This document shows positions 16,628 to 24,464 of a stretch of DNA of 47,472 bases, piece after piece. The position numbers and the translations under genes were made by a program. Under the pieces are notes generated by a model, which made no database searches, was not told the origin of the DNA, and saw only the letters and a program-made list of their open reading frames with translations. Within the stretch, counting starts at the first letter, position 1. Each line of letters opens with the position of its first letter. Origin of the DNA: Bradyrhizobium cenepequi (GTDB lineage Bacteria; Pseudomonadota; Alphaproteobacteria; Rhizobiales; Xanthobacteraceae); NCBI RefSeq assembly GCF_020329485.1, contig NZ_JAGKJI010000052.1, forward strand, positions 1 to 47,472, given 5' to 3'.

Positions 16628-16848
16628 GGAAGGCCTTCCAATGGGAGTAATGGGCACGCGCAGCGGAGGCAGAACGCGGCCGCCGAAGCAGAATTCGACC
16701 AACTTTGGGTGGCAAGTACCGACAAGCCGTTCCACAGCTGGACGACCTCGTCTTTTTCGACGAGTGTCGGTCGAAAAGCTGACCGGCGGATAACGTCCGC
16801 TCTAACCTACCGTGGACATTTGGCGAAAGACCCGGTTCGTCTAAACTG

Positions 16849-16868
16849 CCTGCCAATGGATTGGCAGG
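16849..16868. promoter_or_regulatory. Perfect palindrome upstream of the ketopantoate-reductase-like gene
   Basis: CCTGCCAATGGATTGGCAGG has nine-base perfect arms around two bases and ends 45 bases before the ATG at 16914. Position and symmetry suit an operator; it lacks a T run, so a terminator is unlikely. No regulator gene is adjacent. Confidence 0.4.
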
Positions 16869-16913
16869 ACCGGTTGCGTCCGCAACCGCAAGAAAAATGC
16901 CAGGGAGAAAACC

Positions 16914-17975
16914 ATGGGCCGGAAGATAGCGATCGTCGGAGCTGGTGCCGTCGGCGGGTATGTGGGTGCCCATATGGTGCAGGCGGGTGAGGACGTCACG
17001 TTCATCGATCCGTGGCCCGAGCACATCGAGCACATGAGGAGGCACGGACTACGCGTCACCCACGCAAGGGACATCGCGGAGTTCTCGGTTCCCGTGCGCG
17101 CGCTGCATATCACGGATGTGCAGCAGCTCGCCAAGGAGAAGCCGCTCGACATCGCCTTCATTTGCATGAAGTCTTACGACACGGCGTGGGCGACCATGCT
17201 GATCCGGCAGTATCTGGCGCCGGACGGCTATGTCGTGTCACTGCAGAACTGCATGAATGAGGAGACGATTGCCGGCATCGTCGGCTGGAGCAAGACGCTC
17301 GGATGCATAGCCAGCAGCATCACGGTCAACCTGCCTGAGCCCGGCCATATCCATCGGGGCGCTGGCAAGGGCGGGGCGGCGCACACCGTATTTCGCGCCG
17401 GCGAAGTGCACGGTCGCCTCACGCCACGGGCGGAAGAAATCTGCCGTCTGGTCGGTTACTCCGACAGCGCCAAAGTCACTGGCAATCTGTGGGGCGAGCG
17501 CTGGTCGAAACTGGTCGCCAACGTCATGAGCAATGGGCTCTCGGCCTGCACGGGTCTGCCGGGCGGAGAGATGTTGCAAAGCGAGCCAATCCGCCGTTTC
17601 TCCACCCGGCTCGGCAGCGAAGCGATCCGCGTCGGCCAGGCGCTCGGCTATCAATTGGAGGAGATCCTGCACCTGCCGCCCGAGACGATCGCGCGTGCCG
17701 GGGAGGGCGACGAGACGGCGATGCGGGTCTGCGACGAGCAGCGCTTCAAGGACGGCAAGCGCACCTCGTCCCAGCAGCGTCCCTCGATGGGCCAGGACGT
17801 GCAGAAAGGCCGGCGTACCGAGATCGAATTCCTCAACGGTCTCGTGGTGCGAGAGGGCGAGAAGATCGGCCTCTCCTGCGCCGCCAATGCCGTGCTGACT
17901 GATATCGTAAGGCGCGTGGAGCGTGGTGAGCTGAGCCCGGATCCGCGGCACATCACCGAGCTGCGGCTGAACTGA
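16914..17975 (+). CDS. 2-dehydropantoate 2-reductase family (PanE/ApbA-like) oxidoreductase
   Basis: A 353-residue NAD(P)-dependent reductase with a clear Rossmann start (KIAIVGAGAVGGYVGAHMVQAGEDVTFIDPW), the middle element DIAFICMKSYDT, and a helical C-terminal domain containing KLVANVMSNGLSACTG, where the Lys matches the catalytic Lys of ketopantoate reductase. RPSMGQDVQKGRRTEIEFLNGLVV near the end is the typical substrate-side motif. It is longer than the usual ~300 residues. Many paralogues of this family act on other 2-oxoacids rather than in pantothenate synthesis, and no panB or panC is nearby, so I give no symbol. It stands alone between an M50 protease and a NYN protein. Confidence 0.85.
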   Translation: MGRKIAIVGAGAVGGYVGAHMVQAGEDVTFIDPWPEHIEHMRRHGLRVTHARDIAEFSVPVRALHITDVQQLAKEKPLDIAFICMKSYDTAWATMLIRQYLAPDGYVVSLQNCMNEETIAGIVGWSKTLGCIASSITVNLPEPGHIHRGAGKGGAAHTVFRAGEVHGRLTPRAEEICRLVGYSDSAKVTGNLWGERWSKLVANVMSNGLSACTGLPGGEMLQSEPIRRFSTRLGSEAIRVGQALGYQLEEILHLPPETIARAGEGDETAMRVCDEQRFKDGKRTSSQQRPSMGQDVQKGRRTEIEFLNGLVVREGEKIGLSCAANAVLTDIVRRVERGELSPDPRHITELRLN

Positions 17976-18172
17976 GCCGCTTTGCCAGTCCGGCAGGCGC
18001 AGCCCGGATCAGCGAAGCGACATCCTGGCGTGTCGATTTCCGCCGTCCTGCGTGTTCATGCAGGCTGCTTTTTTTGTTCTTTCGAACGAAGTCATGAGCT
18101 GAAGTCCTTGCAGGCAGTAGAGATTGTTGGCGATTCTGTGCTTTAGTCGTTGCATGCTTATGGGGGTATATC

Positions 18173-18940
18173 ATGCCTGCTGAACACCGTTCGCCCCGTC
18201 TCGCCGTTTTGATCGATGCCGACAATGCCTCCGCAAAGATCGTAGATGGATTGTTCGAGGAGATTGCCAAGATCGGCGAAGCGAGCGTTCGCCGCATCTA
18301 CGGCGACTTCTCCAATCCTCGATCCAAGGCTTGGGCGGATATGCTGTCGAAGCACGCCATCATACCTCAACAGCAGTTCGCCTACACAACCGGAAAGAAT
18401 GCATCCGACATCACGCTGGTCATTGATGCGATGGACCTCCTTCATAGCGGCCGGTTCGATGGCTTCTGCCTGGTGTCTTCCGACAGTGACTTTACACGTC
18501 TTGCCGCCCGCATCCGGGAGCAGGGCATCGATGTTTTCGGCTTTGGCGAACAGAAGACGCCTGAAAGCTTCAGGCAGGCCTGCCGAAGATTCGTATATAC
18601 CGAGAACCTGCTAGCCGGCGCGGCGAACAATCAGGATCCCGCCTCGAAGTTGAAGCCGCTTCAACCACCCGAGGCGGCTATTCCTATTATCAATAAGGTC
18701 ATTGCCCAGATGGAGAGTGAAGACGGGTGGGTAGCTCTTGGGGAAGTCGGAAAACACCTTGCCAACCTGGCTTCCGATTTCGATCCGAGAACCTTTGGTT
18801 TCCGCAAGCTGAGTGATCTTGTGCGAAAGACAAACGCCTTCGAAATGGAACAGCCGAAAGGCGGATACGTGCGGATTCGCATGAGGTCCCCTGCCGGATC
18901 GCCTCCGAAAACGCGAACCGCGAAAAAATCTGCGGGATGA
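18173..18940 (+). CDS. NYN-domain protein with C-terminal LOTUS/OST-HTH domain
   Basis: A 255-residue protein. Residues ~8-150 are a NYN (PIN-like) nuclease domain: LAVLIDADNAS supplies the first acidic residue, KNASDITLVIDAMDLL the second, and CLVSSDSDFTRLAARIREQG the third pair. Residues ~165-240 (PIINKVIAQMESEDGWVALGEVGKHLANLASDFDPRTFGFRKLSDLVRK) match the OST-HTH/LOTUS fold thought to bind structured RNA. The tail is Lys/Arg/Ser/Pro-rich. The combination, long known as LabA-like/DUF88, suggests an RNA-cleaving or RNA-regulating role in the cytoplasm. It precedes an unknown protein gene on the same strand after a 142-base gap. Confidence 0.85.
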   Translation: MPAEHRSPRLAVLIDADNASAKIVDGLFEEIAKIGEASVRRIYGDFSNPRSKAWADMLSKHAIIPQQQFAYTTGKNASDITLVIDAMDLLHSGRFDGFCLVSSDSDFTRLAARIREQGIDVFGFGEQKTPESFRQACRRFVYTENLLAGAANNQDPASKLKPLQPPEAAIPIINKVIAQMESEDGWVALGEVGKHLANLASDFDPRTFGFRKLSDLVRKTNAFEMEQPKGGYVRIRMRSPAGSPPKTRTAKKSAG

Positions 18941-19082
18941 AGACGGAGCCTTGCGAGAAGATCATCTCGCCATCGCCTCGCCGATAGCATACTGTTTGAC
19001 CGACGCTCGCTCGACGCGATCGAGTAACGTCCCTCGACGGACCTGGACCTGCACAGTCCATCCATTCTCTGGCTCATTGGCA

Positions 19083-19775
19083 ATGACACGGCCTGAACAG
19101 GCGGCAAAGCTGCTCGGCAAGACGTGGCTTCTCGAAGCTGATCGCGAGCACCCGGATTTCATCGTCACCGAAGGCGAACAGCGTTTCGGGCTGGAGGTCT
19201 GCGAAATCTTCACCGGCCGGCAGGATCATGCGGGCTCAGTCATGAAGCGGACCGAGTCTGTCGTTCATCGGCAACTCGAAGCCCTCGGTGGCGACATTTG
19301 CGGTGTGTCAATCTACTGCAACTGGAACGACCCAGCCAAACTAGTGGCGTCGGCCACGGCGACTGAATGCAGTGGCATTGTCTACGCCAACGTGGTGGCC
19401 CCGCTGGTTAGTTTAATCGCCCTTGGGCGCGCTTATTTTCTTATTAGGAAATCTGAGCAAGATGATCTCCAACCGTTGGTTGAGCCAGCGTTGAAAGGGC
19501 TGTCGCGCAGCGGGGCAACCGATTTGCTAATCACTGTCATTCCGGGGGGCTTCCTGCTGCATCTTAGCAGCGGCATCGTAATCAGCCTCGCCCATGGCTA
19601 CGTTTGGGACAAGGGCGCCGAGAATAGGGAAGCGATCTTGACAGTGATGAAGGGCTGTCTCGCTGAATTGCAGAATGGGTTGACCGGGCTTGGGGCGCTT
19701 CGGGTTCTGGCCCAAAACGCTGAACGGGGCGCGCGAAATTCTACAACGGCTGCCGCACGCCGAGGCCTAGCATGA
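19083..19775 (+). CDS. Uncharacterised protein, 230 residues
   Basis: I prefer the ATG at 19083 (MTRPEQAAKLLGKTWLLEAD) because the upstream in-frame part to 18951 reads like noncoding sequence. The N-terminal stretch EADREHPDFIVTEGEQRFGL followed by EVCEIF has the spacing of an acidic-x-GxEVxE core seen in PD-(D/E)XK-type nuclease folds, but the Lys of that motif is not obvious, so this is only a hint. The centre carries one hydrophobic stretch (VVAPLVSLIALGRAYFLI) that may be a buried strand-helix. It overlaps the convergent TPP-enzyme gene by 35 bases at its 3' end. Function unknown; possibly part of a defence or mobile-DNA remnant. Confidence 0.6.
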   Translation: MTRPEQAAKLLGKTWLLEADREHPDFIVTEGEQRFGLEVCEIFTGRQDHAGSVMKRTESVVHRQLEALGGDICGVSIYCNWNDPAKLVASATATECSGIVYANVVAPLVSLIALGRAYFLIRKSEQDDLQPLVEPALKGLSRSGATDLLITVIPGGFLLHLSSGIVISLAHGYVWDKGAENREAILTVMKGCLAELQNGLTGLGALRVLAQNAERGARNSTTAAARRGLA

Positions 19776-20367
19776 AGCGCTCCCTGATATGCACGGGATC
19801 GCGACGGGTCGCACCGGTGCCGGGCTTGTCGTCGATGCGCACGCCGATCAGCGTCGGGCCGTCCGAGGCGAGCGACTGATCGATGAGGCGTTCGAAATCA
19901 TCCTCATCGGCGGCCCAGGAGCTGCTCCGAAGGCCGCTGGCAACCGCGATGGCGACGAGATCGGAGACCGCCGCTGCCGGCGTCGGTTGCGCGCCGGTGA
20001 TCTGATAGATGCCGTTGTCCATCACGACCATGGTGAGGTTCTTCGGCGCCAGCGTCGCGATCGTCGACAACGACCCGAGCTGCATCAGGAGCGAGCCGTC
20101 GCCCTCGAGCGCGAACACGCGACGCTTGGGCTGCGCCAGCGCCACACCGAGCGCGATCGGAAATGCGAGCCCCATGCTTCCCAGCATGTAAAAGTTCTGC
20201 GGGCGATGGCCGGCGGCCCAGAGGTCGAAATTGGTGTTGCCGATGCCGCCGACCACGGCCTCTTCGTTCTTCAGCTTTGCGACAAGGCGCGAGGTGAGGT
20301 CGAACCGGTTCATCACCTTGGTGTTGCGGGCAGGGGTTTTGGTTGCCGTATTCATGGGACCGCTCAC
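19741..20367 (-). CDS. ThDP-binding (beta) subunit of a split 2-oxoacid decarboxylase
   Basis: A 208-residue polypeptide corresponding to the ThDP-pyrophosphate half of phosphonopyruvate/sulfopyruvate decarboxylases. The cofactor motif runs from EGDGSLLMQLGSLSTIATL to VVMDNGIYQITG; GSMGLAFPIALGVALAQPKRRV precedes it. The GTG at 20367 overlaps the stop of the alpha subunit by four bases (GTGA), indicating translational coupling; an ATG at 20355 is a second option. With the upstream gene it would form an alpha-beta enzyme that decarboxylates a 3-substituted pyruvate. No phosphonate or sulfonate genes are adjacent, so the true substrate is open. Confidence 0.85.
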   Translation of the reverse strand: MSGPMNTATKTPARNTKVMNRFDLTSRLVAKLKNEEAVVGGIGNTNFDLWAAGHRPQNFYMLGSMGLAFPIALGVALAQPKRRVFALEGDGSLLMQLGSLSTIATLAPKNLTMVVMDNGIYQITGAQPTPAAAVSDLVAIAVASGLRSSSWAADEDDFERLIDQSLASDGPTLIGVRIDDKPGTGATRRDPVHIRERFMLGLGVRQPL

Positions 20368-20921
20368 TTGTCAAAGACCTTGCCGCCGGTGAGCAGCGGC
20401 GAGAGGATCAGCGCCACCGGCGCCTGCGTGGTGACGGCCTGCTTGATCGAGCGGTCGATGATGAACTCGAACTCGTCGAGCCGGGTCACCGTATGATGCT
20501 CCATCGCCAGCGAGTCGAGCACCGGCCGCATGGTGCGGCAGACCAGCGCCTGGCCGTAGTTGAATTCGCCGAGCGTTCCGCGCTCGGAGACCAGCATGAT
20601 CACGGGGATCTGGTAGGGGACCGCAAGCGACGCCAGCACATTCGCAAGGGTGGCAAAACCGGAGGTCTGCATCAGCACCGCACCGCGCATGCCGCCCATC
20701 CAGGCGCCGGAGACGATTCCGACCGCTTCCTCCTCGCGCGCGGTGGGGAAGGTCGTGAAGAAGGGATCGGCGTGCAGGTTCTTGATCAGCGGCGTCAGCA
20801 CGCGATCCGGCACATACGGCACGAGGCGGACCTCGTTGCGCTTGAGCGTTTGCAGCACGATGCCGTGCCAGCTCTTCTCGCTTGCGGATTTGAGCGAGCT
20901 TTGATCCTCCGCGAGCGCCAT
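20364..20921 (-). CDS. Pyrimidine-binding (alpha) subunit of a split 2-oxoacid decarboxylase
   Basis: A 185-residue protein similar to ComD and the N-terminal half of phosphonopyruvate decarboxylase. TAREEEAVGIVSGAWMGGMRGAVLMQTSGF contains the Glu that activates the ThDP aminopyrimidine, and NVLASLAVPYQIPVIMLVSERG follows as in the family. The ATG at 20921 is followed by MALAEDQSSL. It is transcribed away from the binding-protein gene at 21107 across a 185-base shared promoter region, so the two groups are probably co-regulated. Neighbouring hydroxyacid dehydrogenase and amidohydrolase genes suggest a route for degrading an unusual organic acid. Confidence 0.85.
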   Translation of the reverse strand: MALAEDQSSLKSASEKSWHGIVLQTLKRNEVRLVPYVPDRVLTPLIKNLHADPFFTTFPTAREEEAVGIVSGAWMGGMRGAVLMQTSGFATLANVLASLAVPYQIPVIMLVSERGTLGEFNYGQALVCRTMRPVLDSLAMEHHTVTRLDEFEFIIDRSIKQAVTTQAPVALILSPLLTGGKVFDK

Positions 20922-21050
20922 GTTTGCTCTCCCTCACATCTGGCGACGCTGCGGCCGCTTTCTTGCGGCAAAACTTCACCCGAGCGGCGGGATTGTCAAC
21001 ATGTCGCAGTCGCAACGTGACCTGCGGTTTCCGCTGGTGCGAATGCCGGT

Positions 21051-21067
21051 CTGGTATGCGATACAGG
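21051..21067. promoter_or_regulatory. Near-palindrome between the decarboxylase and binding-protein genes
   Basis: CTGGTATGCGATACAGG is a seven-base-arm imperfect inverted repeat around GCG, 40 bases before the ATG at 21107. It recalls GntR/FCD sites but has a three-base centre, unlike the five-base centre of the oxalate-block sites, so it would belong to a different regulator. Weak evidence. Confidence 0.3.
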
Positions 21068-21106
21068 CGGCAACGACAATAAGACGAGAGCAGTGGGAGG
21101 AATGTC

Positions 21107-22072
21107 ATGGCCAGTCGGTTCTGGCGAGCCGCCATTGCGGCGGTCATGTCCTTTGCGGCCGGCTCGGCATTCGCGCAGCCGTTTCCCGCCAAACCCGTTC
21201 ATATCCTGGTGCCTTATCCGCCCGGCGGGGGCGTCGATGTTTTGACCCGCACGCTTGCCGACGAGGTGTCGAAACAATGGGGACGATCGATCGTCGTCGA
21301 GAACCGGCCCGGCGCGGGTGGCGTGATCGCGTCGCAGGCGATCGCCACCTCGCCGCCGGATGGCTATAGTCTGGTTATGGTGGCGAGCGGCCACGCTACC
21401 AATCCGTTCCTCTATCCCAAGCTGCCTTACGACACGTTCAAGGATTTCTCGCCGATTTCGCTTCTGGCGTCGTCGCCCAACGTATTGCTGGTGCGCGCGG
21501 ACTCCCCGTTCAAGTCCGCTGCCGAAATTATCGCGACTGCCAAGGCCAAACCGGGCAGCCTGTCCTACGGCCATGCCGGCAATGGCACATCGACCCATCT
21601 GACCGGCGAACTCCTGAAGAACCTGGCGAAGATCGATCTCAACGCAATCCCTTACAAAGGCGGCATGCCGGCGATCAACGACCTCCTGGGCGGGCAGATC
21701 CCGATGTCGTTCAACAATGGCCCGGAGTCGGTCGGCCAGCTTCAGGCCGGCACCGTCCGGGCGCTCGCCGTCACCACGGCGGCGCGGGCGCCGTTCCTGC
21801 CGGATGTTCCCAGCCTGTCCGAGGCCGTACCGGGCTACGACACCGAGGTGTGGTGGGGGTTGCTCGGGCCGGGCGGCATGCCGCCCGATCTCGTGGCAAA
21901 GCTCTCGCATGACTTCGTGGCCGCGCTGAACATGGAGGTGGTAAAGGAGCGGCTGAGCAAGCTCGGCGCGGTGCCGATCGGGAGCACGCCGGAAAAGTTC
22001 GATGCCAAGATCCATGCCGACTACGAGAAGTGGGGGCCGATCATCAAGGCCGCCGGGATGACGGCGGAATAG
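21107..22072 (+). CDS. Orphan Bug/TctC-type periplasmic binding protein
   Basis: A 321-residue protein with a signal peptide ending near AGSAFA (residue ~23) and the Bug signature QPFPAKPVHILVPYPPGGGV, VVENRPGAGGVIASQAIA, AIPYKGGMPAINDLLGGQIPM and the terminal KWGPIIKAAGM. GGGAGG precedes the ATG. It should capture a carboxylate in the periplasm. No tctA or tctB accompanies it, so it either shares a transporter encoded elsewhere or serves in sensing. It begins an apparent operon with an amidohydrolase (four bases downstream) and a D-2-hydroxyacid dehydrogenase, suggesting the ligand is their substrate. Confidence 0.9.
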   Translation: MASRFWRAAIAAVMSFAAGSAFAQPFPAKPVHILVPYPPGGGVDVLTRTLADEVSKQWGRSIVVENRPGAGGVIASQAIATSPPDGYSLVMVASGHATNPFLYPKLPYDTFKDFSPISLLASSPNVLLVRADSPFKSAAEIIATAKAKPGSLSYGHAGNGTSTHLTGELLKNLAKIDLNAIPYKGGMPAINDLLGGQIPMSFNNGPESVGQLQAGTVRALAVTTAARAPFLPDVPSLSEAVPGYDTEVWWGLLGPGGMPPDLVAKLSHDFVAALNMEVVKERLSKLGAVPIGSTPEKFDAKIHADYEKWGPIIKAAGMTAE

Positions 22073-22076
22073 TGCG

Positions 22077-22973
22077 ATGACCGCTTCAGCCATTCCCGCC
22101 TGCCTGCCGCCGCGCGAGGTCAGCCGTCCCAAGCTGCCGCTACCGCCGGGCGCTTGCGATACCCATGCTCATGTGTTCGGGCCGTCCGATCATTTTCCCT
22201 ATGCGGAGGATCGCAGCTACACGCCGCCCGATGCGCCGCTGGAAAAATACCTTGATATGCTCGACACCCTCGGCTTTGCGCGCGGCGTGCTGGTGCAGGG
22301 CAGTGCGCACGGCCGCGACAATTCCGCGATGCTGGATGCGCTCCGCCGCACGCCGGATCGCCTGCGCGGCGTCGCGGTGGCCGATGCGAGCGTCTCGCCG
22401 GCCATATTCAAGGAATGGAATGCGCTGGGCGTGCGCGGCCTGCGCTTCAACCATTTTTTCCGCGGCGGCCAGTTGCACTATCGTGGCGGCGTTCCGCTAA
22501 CGGAAGCCGAGAGGCTGGCGCCCGTGATGGCCGAACTCGGCTGGCACCTTCAGCTCTGGATCGACGTCAAGGATTTGCCGCAGACTGTGCCACTACTGAA
22601 ATCCTTCCACCTGCCTGTTGTGATCGACCATATGGGCCGTACCGACGCCCGCGCCGGCACCAGCACCGAAGGGTTCCAAAGCCTCTTGCGAGCGGTCGGC
22701 GACGGCTGGTGCTGGGCCAAGCTCTCCGGCGCGCATCGCCTCAGCCAGCAGGCGCCCGATTATCCCGATGCGCGGCCGTTCCACGAGGCCCTGGTGAGGG
22801 CGAACCCCGAGCGCCTGGTCTGGGGTGGCGACTGGCCGCATCCGCGGGTCGAGGGCGAGATGCCTGATGCCGGCCACCTGCTCGACCTGCTCCAGCAATG
22901 GACACCGGATGAGGCGACGCGGCGGCGCATCCTCGTCACTAACCCCGCAGGACTCTATGGTTTTCCGAACTGA
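22077..22973 (+). CDS. Amidohydrolase-superfamily protein similar to 2-pyrone-4,6-dicarboxylate hydrolase
   Basis: A 298-residue TIM-barrel hydrolase. It starts the barrel with GACDTHAHVFGP (the HxH strand), continues with LGFARGVLVQGSAHGRDN, GVRGLRFNHFF, LPVVIDHMGRTDAR and ends with RLVWGGDWPHPR, which supplies the catalytic Asp. This is the pattern of LigI-type lactone/ester hydrolases and related carboxylate hydrolases of COG3618. The four-base gap to the binding-protein gene implies a shared transcript. A cyclic or lactone form of an imported carboxylate is a sensible substrate, but none is proven. Confidence 0.85.
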   Translation: MTASAIPACLPPREVSRPKLPLPPGACDTHAHVFGPSDHFPYAEDRSYTPPDAPLEKYLDMLDTLGFARGVLVQGSAHGRDNSAMLDALRRTPDRLRGVAVADASVSPAIFKEWNALGVRGLRFNHFFRGGQLHYRGGVPLTEAERLAPVMAELGWHLQLWIDVKDLPQTVPLLKSFHLPVVIDHMGRTDARAGTSTEGFQSLLRAVGDGWCWAKLSGAHRLSQQAPDYPDARPFHEALVRANPERLVWGGDWPHPRVEGEMPDAGHLLDLLQQWTPDEATRRRILVTNPAGLYGFPN

Positions 22974-22988
22974 AAGTTGCAGAAGGAC

Positions 22989-24038
22989 ATGACCGTCAAC
23001 AACAAGCGCGTCTTCTACGTCAAATACCTCGCCCACAACATCTACGCGGACATCCTCAAGAGCCGCCCCGACGTGCGGCTGGACCGGCTGGAGAATGAGA
23101 GCCCCGATGAGGTTGCGGCGCCGATCCTCGAAGCGGCGCACGCCTACCAGATCGGGGCGGCGCGCGACGAACTGGCCAGGCACTTCCATGTCGACCGGGA
23201 CCTGCTCCGCCGCACGCCGAACCTCCTGGTCGTCTCCTCCAATGGCGCCGGTTTCGATCCCGTCGACGTTGAGGCCTGCACCGCGGCTGGCGTGCTGGTG
23301 GTTAATCAATCCGGCGGCAACGCCAATTCCGTCGCCGAGCACGCGCTGGCGATGCTGCTGGCTCTGTCGAAGCGCATCATCGAGTCCGACCGTGTGTTGC
23401 GGCGCCAGCGGGACGTCAACCGCAATGCGCTGATCGGCAACGAGGCACAGGGCAAGACCATCGGCATCATCGGTCTTGGTAATGTCGGCCGCCGGATCGC
23501 CGAGCTCTGCAGGGGACTCCTGCACATGAAGGTGATCGCCTACGATCCCTATTTGACCGCCGAGGAAATGGCGAAGCGCGGCGGCGAGAAGGTCGAGCTC
23601 GACGAGCTGCTGCGCCGCGCCGACTATGTCTCGATCAGTTGCCCGCTGACGAAGGAAAGCCGCGGCATGATCAGCGCCCGCGAGTTCGCGCTGATGCAGC
23701 CGCACGCGTTCTTCATCACCACCGCGCGCGGCTTCATCCATGACGAGGAGGCGCTGGAGGATGCCCTGCGCAACAAGCGCATCGCCGGCGCCGGGCTTGA
23801 TGTCTGGGCCAAGGAACCGCCGCCGCCGGAACATCCGTTGCTGCAGTTCGACAATGTGCTCGCCAGTCCGCATACGGCGGGCGTCACCCGGGAGGCGCGC
23901 GAGAATATGGGGCGGATCGCCGCCGAGCAGATCCTGGACGCGCTCGATGGCAAGCGGCCGCCGCGGATCATCAATCCCGAGGTCTGGCCGGCTTACGCCA
24001 AGCGCTTTGAACGGACCTTCGGGTTTGCGCCGGAGTAG
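22989..24038 (+). CDS. D-2-hydroxyacid dehydrogenase (NAD-dependent)
   Basis: The ATG at 22989 (AGAAGGA just before) gives 349 residues; a TTG at 22977 is an alternative. The fold is that of phosphoglycerate-dehydrogenase-like enzymes: VVSSNGAGFDPVDVEACTAAGV, NSVAEHALAMLLAL, the NAD motif TIGIIGLGNVGRRIAELCRG, SISCPLTKESRGMIS, TTARGFIHDEEAL, and the catalytic His in SPHTAGVTREAREN. It oxidises a D-2-hydroxyacid or reduces a 2-oxoacid. It is third in the operon after the binding protein and hydrolase; its 2-oxoacid product could feed the divergent split decarboxylase (inference). Confidence 0.9.
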   Translation: MTVNNKRVFYVKYLAHNIYADILKSRPDVRLDRLENESPDEVAAPILEAAHAYQIGAARDELARHFHVDRDLLRRTPNLLVVSSNGAGFDPVDVEACTAAGVLVVNQSGGNANSVAEHALAMLLALSKRIIESDRVLRRQRDVNRNALIGNEAQGKTIGIIGLGNVGRRIAELCRGLLHMKVIAYDPYLTAEEMAKRGGEKVELDELLRRADYVSISCPLTKESRGMISAREFALMQPHAFFITTARGFIHDEEALEDALRNKRIAGAGLDVWAKEPPPPEHPLLQFDNVLASPHTAGVTREARENMGRIAAEQILDALDGKRPPRIINPEVWPAYAKRFERTFGFAPE

Positions 24039-24245
24039 CGACATCGCTGATTTTTAGTCAAATCCACTGCCGAATGCGGAGCAGGGGAGGACGTGGAACC
24101 GCGCCGGATCGATCGCCGCGCCGCCATCAGCCGGCGCAGAGGATTACGTTAGAGTTGGGCGACATCGGGCTTGATTTTCCTCAACTCACTTTTCCAAGAT
24201 GCTAGTATCCAAAATCCGACGCTACCCGTGTAGCAGGAGGCTCCC

Positions 24246-24458
24246 ATGTCACGATTTGTCGTTAGCTTCATGAAGGACGTACTTGGCGACAATGGCCGCG
24301 AAAGGGAGGTTTGCCAGAGTTCGCTGGAAGTGAATGCCTTGAACGAAGGCCAGGCCGCGGAAATGGCCAAGCAGAAATTCTGCGAGGTACAGGCGCTGTG
24401 TGATTGGTCGCTGCACGCTGACCGCATCCGGATCGACTCGGCAGATTTTCCCGCATAA
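24246..24458 (+). CDS. Small conserved-looking protein of 70 residues
   Basis: The ATG at 24246 follows GCAGGAGG with ideal spacing. The product begins MSRFVVSFMKDVLGDNGRER and ends DRIRIDSADFPA, contains two Cys and no membrane segment, and is mildly acidic. It reads like a compact alpha/beta protein (FVVSFMKDV strand, AAEMAKQKFCEVQ helix, SLHADRIRI strand). I believe similar proteins occur as hypotheticals in Bradyrhizobium but cannot name a function. It converges on the ABC-transporter ATPase gene, with stops only six bases apart. Confidence 0.65.
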   Translation: MSRFVVSFMKDVLGDNGREREVCQSSLEVNALNEGQAAEMAKQKFCEVQALCDWSLHADRIRIDSADFPA

Positions 24459-24464
24459 CCGGTG

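Noticed and set aside
16914..17975. Calling the reductase panE of pantothenate synthesis
   Set aside because: No pan genes nearby, and the family has many paralogues with other 2-oxoacid substrates.
21051..21067. Adding this near-palindrome to the oxalate GntR site set
   Set aside because: Its centre is three bases, not five, and its right arm lacks ATRCCA. It may belong to another regulator.
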